NCBI GenBank assembly: GCA_017871115.1
Contig: JAFCIZ010000001.1
Span: 3,949,501-4,013,500, forward strand
Direction of reading: 5' to 3'
Source of the DNA: Cunninghamella blakesleeana
Taxonomy: Eukaryota > Mucoromycota > Mucoromycetes > Mucorales > Cunninghamellaceae
DNA length: 64,000 nucleotides
This document shows positions 22,912-39,610 of this stretch, in pieces. Under the pieces are notes generated by a model. It saw only the letters and a program-made list of their open reading frames with translations. It was not told the DNA's origin and did not search any database. Made by a program: the position numbers and the translations under genes. Within the stretch, counting starts at the first letter, position 1. Each line of letters starts with the position of its first letter.

Positions 22912-24517
22912 TATCTATTTTATTTTTATCTCTTTCACTCTTTCTCCCTTTCTATTATATCATCCTATAAATACCTCCTCTTTTTTTTTATTTTTTTTAT
23001 TTTGTAAATATATAAATTTATTTTATATAAATAATCCCTTATACTAATATATATATATATATATATATCCATTTTATATTTATTTTTATTTTATATGATT
23101 AATAGGTGAATCTGGTCTTGGTAAATCAACTTTAGTGAATACCCTTTTCAATACACAATTATATCCTCCTAAAGAAAACGTTGAATTATCACACGAAACT
23201 TCCCAAACAGTTGAAGTCAAATCTATTACCTCTGATATTGAGGAAAATGGTGTTAAACTTAGATTGACAGTAGTGGATACACCTGGTTTTGGTGATTTTG
23301 TTAATAACGAAGAAAGGTTAGGAAAAAGATATATATATATATATATATATATTAAAAAATGAGAAAAACTTATTCATCATCTATCCACAATTTGCATTTT
23401 CATTTTTATATATCTAGCTGGAAGCCTATTTTAGATAACATTGAATCTCGTTATGATACTTATCTTGAACAAGAAAATCGTGTGAATCGTCGTCGTACTG
23501 TTGATAATCGTATTCATGCTTGTATTTATTTCATTGCTCCTACTGGTCATGCGTAAGTTTATCTAGTATTTATTTTATTAAAATGGGACTGATAAACTAA
23601 TTACCATCTTCTTTTTTATATTTTATCTTTATTTTTTATTTCACTCATAGTTTGAAACCTTTAGATATTGAATTCATGCGTCGATTACATACACGAGTCA
23701 ATTTAATTCCTGTAATCGCTAAAGCTGATACTTTGACTGAAGAAGAAGTCATGGCATTTAAACAACGTATTTTAGCTGATATTCATTATCATAAGATTCA
23801 AATATATCAAGCCCCTGTTTCTGAATATGATGATGAAGAAACCGTTGCTGAAAATAAAGAAATCATGTCTAAAATTCCTTTTGCTGTAGTTGGTTCTGAT
23901 AAAGAATTTGATACCGAAGATGGTCGCCATGTTCGTGGTCGTAAATACCCTTGGGGTATTATTGAAGTAGATAATGAAGAACATTGTGATTTTGTAAAAC
24001 TTCGACAAATGCTCATTAGGTAATTATAAAAATGAAATATGAAAAAAATGGGTATATTATATATATAGTTAAAATCAAGTTCATTGGTTGCTCATTTATT
24101 TATTTTTTCATTTATTTTTATTATAGAACTCATATGGAAGAATTGAAAGAATATACCAATGATGTTCTTTATGAAAATTACAGAACTGAGAAATTACAAG
24201 CCATGGGTATCCAACAAGACCCTACCGTCTTCAAGGAAGTCAACCCTGTTCAAAAGATGGAAGAAGAACGTTTAGCTCACGAACAAAAATTAGCCAAGAT
24301 GGAAGCTGAAATGCGTGCTGTATTCCAAGCTAAGGTTCAAGAAAAGGAATCCAAATTGAAACAATCTGAAGAAGAATTATACGCTCGTCATAAAGAAATG
24401 AAAGAAGCTCTTGAAAAACAACGCGCTGATTTAGAAGAAAAACGTCGTCGTTTGGAATCTGGTAGACCTATGACACCTGAAAAAGCTAAAAAGAAAGGTT
24501 TTTCTTTTAATAAATAA
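22432..24517 (+). CDS. aspB: Septin, AspB/Cdc3 class
   Basis: GTP-binding filament protein of septin rings and collars at septa and hyphal tips. Exons: 22432-22438 (7 nt), 22573-22598, 22756-22867, 23106-23316, 23418-23552, 23651-24019, 24127-24517; 416 aa. The polybasic region and [16 protein letters not shown] precede the P-loop GESGLGKST (residue ~49); G3 is DTPGFGD (~105) and G4 is AKAD. The septin unique element includes [19 protein letters not shown], and the last ~90 residues form a coiled coil ([20 protein letters not shown]). Match is best to Aspergillus AspB / yeast Cdc3. The very small first exon encodes only MA plus one base. The donor after exon 4 reads GTTAGG, weaker than the others in the gene. 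Confidence 0.96.
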
Positions 24518-25013
24518 ATATAATAATAACAATAAATTAGATAACTAATTATTTATAATAATAATAATATTAATAATAACAATCATCATCGTCATATTAA
24601 TTAATTAATGAATAATAATAATAATAATAATAACAATAAATCATTTATATCTTTTTGAAAAACCTATATTATTTATTTTATTTTTTAATTCATTTTTTTT
24701 TTTTTAAAAAAAAAAAGAGAAAGAGAGAGATAGATAAGGTTTATAAAATTATAAACAGGAACCTTGTTTACTTTTATGCAAAAGTTACGTGTAGATATAC
24801 AATACAGCATCCATTTTCTTTCGAATGACTATATATATTATCTTAAATTTTATTTATTTAAATTTTCCTAGATATATATGATTTTCTTTTACCATGGTAT
24901 CTTTTTTTATTTCTTATTTTTTACCATTATTACTATCGATCACTTGTTTATTATGATTGAATGATTTTTATTATTAATATTTAAAATATAAAATAAAATA
25001 CAAATATATTATT
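24518..25013. other. Convergent 3' intergenic region, septin / TIM21
   Basis: Shared 3' flank of two convergent genes. It has AAT repeats (24610-24640) and T/A tracts; no gene seen. Confidence 0.4.
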
Positions 25014-26107
25014 TTAATTTTTTTCTAAATAAATACGTTTCACAGGTAAACCATTTGAATTAGCGGGTACGTCTACAAACAAGTGTTTATATTGCCATTT
25101 CCCTTTATCATCTTTAATCATTTCTATCATACCAACACCTTCATCATGAGGCCCTTCTACATAAAATTTCATAAATAAATGAGGGTTCCCACTTTGGTCA
25201 TCCATGATTTGATATTGAATTCGTCTATTTCTTTTCATTCTATTTCTACTAGGTGCACCATGGCCTTTGATGGGTGTACCTAAAAGTTGTATTAACTGTT
25301 GAAATATAAGCACACATATATATAGATAAATACATATAATAGAACAGAATACAAAATCCCATTTCCCTCTTTTCCTTGTTTGTTTTATATATTTATTCAT
25401 AAATAAAATATAAATCTTGAAAGAAAAACAAAAAAATATTTACCTCTTCATTTTGTCTAACACGATCAACAGCGTCAGAAAATATATTGGTAGAACTTTG
25501 TGAGCCAAATAATTCAGAACCTATAAAGTATAATAAACCAGCCGTCAAAGCTAGCCCGGCACCAACCACTGTAAAGTTAAAACTAGTTTTAGATGCAACT
25601 TTGACTAATATATAAAAATATTATAGAAAAAAATAGAGAGTAAGTAGGCAAATATTTAGATATATGAGTTACAATGTTATATATATACGTGTGTGTACGT
25701 GTGTGTGTGAATATTGCCAATATTATTTTTATTATTTGTACCTTTTTGTGCAGGTGTCAAGTCTTTCCATTGTTTAACTGTTTGTTGAGAAATTAAAGAA
25801 CCCCGTCCTGGCTGTTGTGGTTGTGCTCTAACACATGGTGATGAATAAAGAGAACGTGAATTCGTTGGAATACGGCGAAGAGGTAAAGATCTATAATACG
25901 AATGATAAAAAACATAGTGTATAAATATATACAATCAGTATGCATAACTTTATTTTATTGTGTGTAAACATTTAATAATAATTAAACACTTTTAAATGAT
26001 TTCCCCTTTCTTTTTTATTTTATTTTTTTTAATAAAATAAAATATACACATATGTTTTAAATATTATAATTTATTTATATATTTATTTACTTTATAGTAC
26101 GAAACAT
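25014..26107 (-). CDS. TIM21: Mitochondrial import inner membrane translocase subunit Tim21
   Basis: TIM23-complex subunit that contacts Tom22 in the intermembrane space and links presequence import to respiratory complexes. Exons: 26091-26107 (17 nt), 25742-25890, 25444-25604, 25014-25295; 202 aa. The assembled N-terminus MFRTIKSLPLRRIPTNSRS is a basic, acid-free presequence. One transmembrane helix follows (FTVVGAGLALTAGLLYFIG), then the conserved domain with GTPIKGHGAPSRNR, MKFYVEGPHDEG and LFVDVP. Starting at the in-frame ATG at 25934 instead would give a hydrophobic leader without a presequence, so the 17-nt first exon is preferred. It is head to head with ARPC5, 192 bases between start codons. 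Confidence 0.92.
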
Positions 26108-26299
26108 AAGAAAAAATGGTGCTTGAAAAAAATAATAATAATAAAAAGAAAAGAGTGAGAGAAAAAAAAAATACACGCTTTTCTAAAAAGGCTGGGTTTA
26201 AATAAAAAATTTAATTTTTTATAAATCTTGGCTGTAATTTTTTTCCATTTACTCTCTTTTGCTAACTTTTTATAAAAAAATAAATACATATAAAAAAAG
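26108..26299. promoter_or_regulatory. Compact bidirectional promoter, TIM21 / ARPC5
   Basis: Only 192 bases separate the two divergent start codons, so both 5' UTRs and both promoters must lie here. The sequence is AT-rich with T tracts; no specific motif is named. Confidence 0.55.
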
Positions 26300-26491
26300 A
26301 TGTCCTGGCGTAAAATTGATGTTGACCAATATGATGAAGATGCTTATACTGAAGAAGAATTTTTAGCTGAATTTGATAGTGGATTATCACTTGCTGAAAT
26401 AGAATCACAAGCACAAACACGAAATACTGATGTTCGCAACTTGATGACCAGGTATTTACTAACATTTAAAATAATATTAAGAATGGAACAT

Positions 26492-26525
<34 letters not shown>

Positions 26526-27196
26526 GTATTATTATTGTTGTTATTATTATTGTTATTATATGGATAGAATGTAATATTTATTTATATCTTTTCTTTCTTC
26601 CTTTTTTTTTTTTATTACTATTATCATCTAAAAGAGGCGACTTAAATTCTGCTTTAATTCAATCCTTAGAAAATCCACCTTATGGTAGAAACGTAGATAG
26701 TGCAAAGGTAATAAAATAATAATAATAATAAATTAACCAAGATATATATATATATATATATATATAATTTTATATTAATATTGTTAATTTTTTATTTTTT
26801 TTAATCGTTTTTATATTACATAGTTCCTTAGTACACAAACTGTAGTGGATGTTTTAAACGCTTCTCGTGCGACCGATATTCCAGATATGATTAAAACACT
26901 TTCCAACGATCAACGTGATACATTAATGAAATATATTTACGCTGGGATGGCAAAACCTGAATCATTTAATTCAAGTGTATTATTAACTTGGCATGAAAAG
27001 GTAATATTGTATATATATATATATTATTATTGTTGTTGTTGTTTAAAAATTGATGCTGGTGACAATCTTTGTAAATACATTTACTGATTTCACTTATTTT
27101 ATATTATTATATTTTATTTTTATTATATAGTTGACTGAAGTAACTGGTACTGGAAGTATTGTGCGTGTATTAACTGATAAACGTAGTTTAGTATAA
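26300..27196 (+). CDS. ARC15: Arp2/3 complex subunit ARPC5 (p16)
   Basis: Subunit of the Arp2/3 complex that nucleates branched actin, for example in endocytic patches. Exons: 26300-26451, 26635-26707, 26824-27000, 27131-27196; 155 aa against about 151 in other species. Family hallmarks are WRKIDVDQYDED at the start, ENPPYGR, VVDVLNASRATDIPDMIKTL, DTLMKYIYAGM and the terminal GSIVRVLTDKRSLV. The first intron contains a CA run (26493-26508) and uses an AAAAG acceptor. Confidence 0.96.
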
Positions 27197-27382
27197 TTGG
27201 AAAAAGGGAAATATACACATATTTATTAAATAAAAATACGATTAGAAAAAATCATACGTACTGTGATAATATGTATATATATATATATATATTATCAAAG
27301 TTATTTAAAGTGAGAAAGTAAAAATAAAAAACAATTATACGATTATAATAATCAGAGTTGGCAATATAATAATAATAATAAA

Positions 27383-29151
27383 TCACGATGATACCATAGC
27401 AGCAATACTAGCACCCAAACAAGAACAATTTTTTTCCAAAATAAATTTAATACGATCTTGAATCGAAGCACCAAATAACTCTTTTAAAGTTGACAACATA
27501 TTGAGTTCAAAATCAGGTAAAGATTCAATAACATAACCATTGACAGCAACCACAGTTGAGAGTGAAGAAGATGAATGAAGGAGTCCCATATGAGATAATA
27601 AAGCAGCCAATCCTGCAGCAGCGAATTTTGCAGCACGGACCGTTACTAATTCACAAATATATCTTACTAGTTGACAATCCTCTAAAGTAATAAACGTAGA
27701 CGGTATATTGAATGTATCTTGTAAAAGTTGTTTTGTGATAGTAAATTCGTCAGTGGCATCCTTTAAAATCATGGTGATATAAGCTGTTTTCATCCCCCAT
27801 TGCTGATTCAATAAATGCGATGAATGACCATTAAATAAGAACCTTTGGTCAATCCAATGCAACATGACATTTCGTACCAATTCACCAAGGTAATAACTAG
27901 AAATAGTCTTTTCATAAATCTGTTGTTTTGGGTTGCTTGATTCTCTATCTAGTTGATTATCATACACCGTTAATGGCAATACCTGTTTTTCATTATCAAA
28001 CGCTCCCCATTCCATATTAATGACCATTTCTTCAAATCCTTTTTCACCTTTCCATTTTTTAATATTTTCTGCCTTTTCAAAATAGCCTAAAGATTTGTAA
28101 AAACGTGTATTTTTTAAAGTATGTAAATAAGATGAAGATGAAGAAGGATAAATAAATAAATAAAGAATACAAATAAATGTATTTATTAAATAGTCAAAAG
28201 TATCATTATTCCAATTCTTTTTAAATAATCAAAAAAAAAACAAAAATAAAAAACTTACATGCGTTGACCCCAGTACCTAAAATAATACATATATTTGTTT
28301 CAGGATGAAGATAAGTATAACCCATTAAAGTACCTATTGTATCATTCACCAGCTGGTTATTATAAAAAAATAAACGAAATTTTAAATAAGAATTTTAAAA
28401 AATAAATCTTAAATAGCACGTGAATATATTATTTATATATATATATGTATATTTCCAACTTTTACCACAACAATTTTCACTTTAATATATCTACTTGCAC
28501 AAGCATGTTGTAATAATAAAACAATATCTTTATCCACAGAAGAAGAACAGTGATACCCTTTTGTCCAATACATTAATTTCCCTCGATTAATAGCCGATGG
28601 TAAAAAAGGAAAAGAAAAACTAAACCCAAGAGGTAAAGTATATTGCAAGCGATGCAAACCATGTTCTTCCATAAAATTATCCAAACAATCGGCTATAAAA
28701 TCAAATAAATCTTCCATATCTCCTCTTTTTAACTGTTCAGAAACAATATATCGTTGTTGCTGAACTGTATAAATTCCGCATTGTCCTTTTAATTCAAATG
28801 CACAGACTCTAAGGGTGTTATCGCTTAATGCTAAAGCTAAGTATCTTCCCATTTCTGTACCAGTTGGCCGTTTGGTTATAAAACTTGGAATCATAGGCAC
28901 TATCAATCAATTATATATACATACATTACATTAGTATATTATTTTTAAATAAAATATTATTATAGTCATATTATTAATATATAATCATATGCATATGTAT
29001 ATATACCTGTAGCTCCTTCTTGATCTAAACCTTTTTCCATTTCTTTATTAAATTGATTGATAATAGTATGTAATTGCTCATTAGTCACTTCAAATTCTCT
29101 ATGTAGTTGTTCTTTTATATGAATTATATTATGCGCAGTTGATTGATCCAT
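27383..29151 (-). CDS. Hexokinase-like protein, probably catalytically impaired
   Basis: Hexokinase family by overall sequence. Exons: 29007-29151, 28466-28899, 28259-28352, 27383-28086; 458 aa (active fungal enzymes about 485). Glucose-site residues are kept: LGFSFSFP, WTKGY, VNDTIGTL, NMEWGAFD, and YLGELVRNV. The phosphate/ATP motifs are not. The first loop, normally DLGGTNLR, reads ALSDNTLR (residue ~65), losing the Asp and both Gly. The adenosine motif, normally DGS-Y-x-x-P-x-F, reads VNGYVIESLPDF. The C-terminal DGSGxGAA reads KNCSCLGAS. This is the pattern of non-catalytic fungal hexokinase homologues such as HxkC/HxkD/XprF, which act in regulation, so a sugar-sensing or regulatory role is inferred. 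It is convergent with ARPC5. Confidence 0.9.
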
Positions 29152-31125
29152 TTCGATACAAAAAGATCTTTTATTTTACACTAATAATTTATTTATTTGA
29201 ATAATAATAATAATAATAAAGAAGGTTGAAAGAATGTGAAGAGATAAAAAAAAAATTGATCCATTTTTTTTTTTTTTTTTTTTGCTTAAGATTAATTTCA
29301 AACCGCGCCTTTTTTTCCATTGTTAGATATTTTAATAATTTTAGGTTGGAAGATGATGATTACTATTTTATTTTTATTAATATTAATATAATTCATTTTT
29401 TTTTTTTTTATTGTTAATATATATATATATATATTAACCGAAATCCAACATCAAAACCTTGCATAAATAAAAAAAAAATCAATTGGGTTTACTCCATTAA
29501 ATCTTTGACTTTTTTATTCTTCCCCTGTTTCTCCTATAATAAAAATGAATTCATTAATATTATCCTTTCATATTATTCAACATTTTATTTTATGCAGGTA
29601 TTAAGATATGTTTGATTTGTATTATTATTATATTGATCAAAATCATTTTTTTTTTAATATTAAAAAGAAGGGAAAAAAGGTCTGCGCGTATTTCATTTAC
29701 ATAAATATAAATATCAACCAAAGGGGAGAGAGAGGGAAAGATATACAACCTCTACAATAATAATACAATAAATCCATTTTTATTTTTATTATATCGATGA
29801 AACAATTTAATTATATAGCTGAGTCATTTTTATCTTTATTTTATTTATTTATCTAAATACGTAAAAAGAAAAAAAAGAAAATTTCTTATCCTAGTTAGTT
29901 AGTATAGTATTATAATAAAGTATATTCCAACGATAATAATAAAAAAAGAAAAAAAAAAGAAAATGAAAGAAAAAAAAAATAGAGTATGTTTATTTTTTTT
30001 ATCGGCATAATAGAATAATCTTATCAGTAAAGAAAAAAAAAAAAAAGGAAAAGAGGTCGAGAGTTTTTAAATAAAAGATGAAAAAGATGAATATTCTATG
30101 TAAATCTATCTGTTTATTTTGTTTTAAAAACCAGAAATGAAAATCACCATCTATATAAATAACAATGAAATCATTTTTTTTTTAAACTATTTTATTTTAG
30201 ATGTTCATTTTAAACGCTCTCGCCAGGCTTAATTTAAATCTTTTGGAAGATTTCGGTTCAAGAGTGATTTTAGCAAAAAAATAAAACTATCTATTTAAGG
30301 CTATACTGTATTTATTATTTTCGTTTTTTTATATTTATATTTATTATTATTATTATTATTATTGATCATTCATTCATTTTAAATAATAAATAATAAATAA
30401 ATCATTTTCTTTTATACAAGTATTTATATATTTATCAAGGAGAGGAATAAAAAATAACTAAAAATAAGATTTTTTTTAAAATGTAAGAAAAGATAGTATT
30501 CATTTTTTTTTTTTTTCTTTTTCCCCTTCTTTTTTAAAAAAGTTAGATATATTTAAACCCCTTCGTCCCCTTTTATGTTTGTGTTTATGTACAAGTGTTT
30601 TCTATATTATTGCCACCTTTATTGTAACAAAAAAAAATAAAAAATAAAAAAAATACACGTATTTAAAAAAAAGAAATTGATATTTTTTTCCATGTTTTTC
30701 GATCAGGATCCTTTATAAAAAAGAAGGTTATATTTATAAACAATAAAAAAAAAGTGACACGAAGGGAAAAAAAATAAAATAAAATAAAATAAAATAAAAC
30801 AAACAATCATGTAAACAAAATGTGCTCCAATATAGAATTGAAAAATAACTCCACTATCGTCTGATTTTATATAGATAGTTATTCCTAATATATATAGAAT
30901 GATTGTTTTTTTTTTTTTTTTTTTTTTTTTCAAACTCTCTCCTTAATTTATTTATTTTATATATTTTTATTGGTTTCGATCTTTTTCTTTCTCTCTTTCT
31001 TTCTTTCTTTCTCTTTTATTTTTTTTTATTAAAAAAAAAAAAAAAACTGTACAATCTCTCGCTCTTACTCTTGCTCTCTCTATTTATTTATTTATTTTTT
31101 TAATTTAATTTAAAAAAAAAAAAAA
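29152..31125. other. 2-kb intergenic region between two divergent genes
   Basis: Holds the promoters of the hexokinase-like gene and the low-complexity orphan. Notable only for homopolymer tracts (T25 at 30906-30930), an AAAAT pentamer run (30774-30800), and a slightly GC-richer patch at 30210-30290 with no reading frame or RNA fold that I can recognise. Confidence 0.45.
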
Positions 31126-32115
31126 ATGTTACGAGTTTCCTCTATTCTTCAATTACAATCTGTATGGGAAAGACCATCTATTGAAGATAATAACAGTATT
31201 ATGACATCTCGTCTCGATGAACATATAACAAGAACATTATCACATAAAAGCTTCGGCCACCAACACGAAGAACAAGAAATTAATAATACTAATGAAGAAA
31301 TGAATATTTCTGCACTTGCTATTGCTACGACATCTGCTGCCAAGATGGTGGTACCACCGCTTGAATCTTCAAACTCAGTGCATAGTGATCGTGGTAACTC
31401 CAAACCAAATAAGGGAATGGTGGAAAATGAAAATTCTTTACATGCATCATCTTTAAATACCAATGTACCAATGAGTCCTTCTTCTATTCTTGATGAAAAT
31501 TTATTAAGAAATAAACCTTTACCGGAATTAAAAATAACAACCACCTCATCAATTAATCAACAACAACAAACCATGACATCATCCTCCTCTTTCACCTCAC
31601 CTTTATCTTCCTCTTCTATTTCTTCCACTCTATCCTCTACATTCCACCCTTCGCAACAACAGCAACAACAGCAACTACAAAATAGTAATAAAGTAGACAA
31701 TAATGATCCTGTTATAACGATTCAAGATACCACTTCCTCTATTTCTTCTGATTCTTCTGATTCCAATTCTTCTTCTTCATCGAAAAAAGCAAATATCCCC
31801 TCTACACCAAAAGAATTAGATGATGATGATGATGATGACTCAGATCAAAAGAAAACTGCCAAAAGAAAACCTTCTTTTTCATTTAAAAGATATAGCTTTT
31901 TAAATAAGCCTGATGGTAATGGTAATAGTCCTCCAACTTCTCTTCATTCTTTCCATTTACCTCCTTCTCCTTCTTTAATGATCAATGGTGCTAATCAAGC
32001 CTTAAGACGGGAATCCTCTAGATTAAATTTAAGAAGAAAAAGTTTTTCCAAAAAAGTGAAAAAGGCCATTTCAAATATTAAATTAAATAATCCTACTCCT
32101 ACTCCTGCTGCTTAG
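31126..32115 (+). CDS. Hypothetical low-complexity Ser-rich protein, 329 aa
   Basis: Single exon, ATG at 31126 right after an A tract, stop at 32113-32115. The first ~30 residues (MLRVSSILQLQSVWERPSI) are ordinary sequence. The middle is dominated by Ser, Thr, Gln, Asn and a run of seven Asp (31820-31840). The last ~80 residues are basic with repeated Ser-Phe motifs (KRKPSFSFKRYSF, RRKSFSKKVKKA), which resemble phosphorylation sites of basophilic kinases such as PKA or PKC. No domain was recognised. The C-terminal basic cluster may bind membranes or nucleic acid; that is a guess. Coding status is supported by length and by third-base bias in the less repetitive parts. Confidence 0.7.
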   Translation: MLRVSSILQLQSVWERPSIEDNNSIMTSRLDEHITRTLSHKSFGHQHEEQEINNTNEEMNISALAIATTSAAKMVVPPLESSNSVHSDRGNSKPNKGMVENENSLHASSLNTNVPMSPSSILDENLLRNKPLPELKITTTSSINQQQQTMTSSSSFTSPLSSSSISSTLSSTFHPSQQQQQQQLQNSNKVDNNDPVITIQDTTSSISSDSSDSNSSSSSKKANIPSTPKELDDDDDDDSDQKKTAKRKPSFSFKRYSFLNKPDGNGNSPPTSLHSFHLPPSPSLMINGANQALRRESSRLNLRRKSFSKKVKKAISNIKLNNPTPTPAA

Positions 32116-32152
32116 ATATATAATATAATATATATATATATATATATTATCC

Positions 32153-32185
<33 letters not shown>

Positions 32186-32903
32186 CATTTTCATTATATA
32201 ATTTATTTCTTTTTATATTTTCTATAACACACACACACATATATATATATATCTTATATATTATCCCTTTTATTATTATTATCCCTTTGTCGTACTATAT
32301 TTATATTTATATATATATATATATTCATATTTATTATTATCATTATTATTATTTTTATTATTATTCTTACTATTATTATTATTATTATTCATTATATATA
32401 TATATATATATATACATATATATGCATATATATTATATCCATTCATATGTTTTTTTTACTTTCTTATCCTTTTTTCATAAAATGCTATTATTATTATTAT
32501 TATTATAAAAAATATACCTTATATCAACTTTTATTTATAATATCGTTAATATAATTTACATAAAATAAAGGAACCTTATTATATATATAATTATATAATT
32601 CTATTTTATTCATTAATATGTACTACTATCCATTTCTTTCATCTACAATTAAATAATAATAATATTAATAAAAGTGAAGCGAAAAAAGAAATGGTTAAAT
32701 TAAAGTTTAGTTAGAGTTTTGAACGCTGCGCCTATTTAAAGGAAAGCAAAAGAGGAAAAAGTTTCAAGTTAGAATTGGTTAATAACTGGAAAGCGCCCTT
32801 TTAAAATAGTCCGGCAAGTCGAAATTCTTGCTGAATTTTTTTTTTAAAATCTTTAGTTGCCTTCCCTTTTTTTGGATTCCTTCTCTATACTTTATATCAA
32901 ATC
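32116..32903. other. Intergenic region upstream of ribosomal protein eS24
   Basis: TA and ATT microsatellites fill 32116-32510. A GC-richer stretch at 32710-32830 just upstream of the eS24 start contains GCTGCGCC and GCGCCC and is the probable eS24 promoter. No other gene seen. Confidence 0.45.
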
Positions 32904-33839
32904 ATGGTACGTAAAATATTTAAATATTCAACATAACCCATCTATACAATATACAATAGGACTTTTTTATTTTTTATTTTTTAAATGGATGAAATGGATT
33001 ATATGGATTAAAAAATATAAACTGTATACTGGATGATATATGCAACATTTGTTAAAAAAAATTATGGATGGATGATGATTTTTTTTAAAAAAAAGGATAC
33101 AAAAAAATTGGCCAGTCAGTAAAAAAAAAAAAAAATTCAAACTAGCCATTTCTTTTTCATTCCTTTCCTTTTTATTTTTTATTTTTTACACACGACAATA
33201 TATATTCATTCAATTATAATACACTCACATACACAAATATATATACACCTATCTTTTTTTATGCACCTTATTTATATGTATATACCACTATTTTATATCA
33301 ATATATAACTAATAGTAATTATATATATTATTATTATTACTATATATAGGCCGACTCTTCTACTGTCACCATTCGTACTCGCAAGTTCCTTACCAACCGT
33401 TTACTCCAACGTAAGCAAATGGTAGTTGATGTTATTCATCCTGGTCTTGCCAATGTTTCTCGTGAAGAACTCCGTGAAAAGCTTGGAAAGATGTACAAGG
33501 CTGATAAAGAAGTTGTTTCCGTTTTCGGTTTCAAGACTCAATTTGGTGGTGGTCGTACTACTGGTTTCGGTCTTATCTATGATAACGTTGAAGCTTTAAA
33601 GAAGTTCGAACCCAAGCATCGTCTTGTTAGAGTAAGTTTCTTATTTAATTTTTAAATTATAAAAAGGAAAAAGGAAAAGCGTCAAATAGTGATGTTCATT
33701 TTTATATTTATTTATTTCATAATAGATCGGTTTAGCTGAACCCGCTAAAGGTGGTCGTAAGCAACGTAAAGAAAAGAAGAACCGTGCCAAGAAATTCCGT
33801 GGTACCAAGAAGGCTAATGCTAGTGCTGGCAAGAAATAG
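32904..33839 (+). CDS. RPS24: Ribosomal protein eS24
   Basis: Small-subunit ribosomal protein needed in 18S rRNA maturation. Exons: 32904-32906, 33350-33631, 33726-33839; 132 aa. The first coding exon is the ATG alone, followed by GTACGT and a 443-nt intron; exon 2 begins [20 protein letters not shown], which aligns to the start of the family right after Met. Further matches are [32 protein letters not shown] and the basic tail. An intron at the start codon is common in fungal ribosomal protein genes. Confidence 0.97.
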
Positions 33840-34395
33840 ATGTAGTTTGCTGTTTATTTTATTTTATATAACTCTTCTTTTACTACAATCTCTCTCTTAC
33901 TCTTACTCTCCATCAATCAAAAATACATATTTTGTTATTTTCAATAATAATAATTCATGCCTTGTCCTTTTTTTTTTTTTCTTGGTTATTTATTTATATA
34001 TGTATGCATGTGGGTTTTATGTGTTTTTATGTGTGTGGGTCAAGTGTTAAAAAATCAATGTTGCGTTTTTTTTTTAAAAAAATAATAATCTATAAATGTA
34101 TATTGAGATTGAGATAATGGAAATGATTTTCAAAATATCAAAAAAAAAAAAAATGCATGATGTACTATGAATATCATTTTTTTTAAGAAAATGAGAAATT
34201 ATGTAGATCAACTTGATTTTTTTTTTTGTTTGTTTAATAATAATAACAACAAAAAAGTATAAATATAATAAATAATAGTAAATAAAGATGACTGGGAAGA
34301 TGAATATATATATATATATAATATGATAATGATTATATATATAGATAATTGTATAAATAAAAAATAAGAATGAAAATGATAATAAAAAAAGGTAT
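33840..34395. other. Convergent intergenic region, eS24 / PKC
   Basis: Shared 3' flank of convergent genes, T/A tracts and a TA run at 34303-34320. No gene seen. Confidence 0.4.

Positions 34396-39610
<5,215 letters not shown>

Noticed and set aside
25891..25934. ATG at 25934 as the Tim21 start
   Set aside because: It gives a hydrophobic aromatic leader. The 17-nt exon at 26091-26107 splices in frame and yields a proper mitochondrial presequence.
30255..30265. GGTTCAAGAGT resembling a tRNA B box
   Set aside because: The last bases do not fit GGTTCRANYCC, no A box lies at a proper distance and no cloverleaf can be folded around it.
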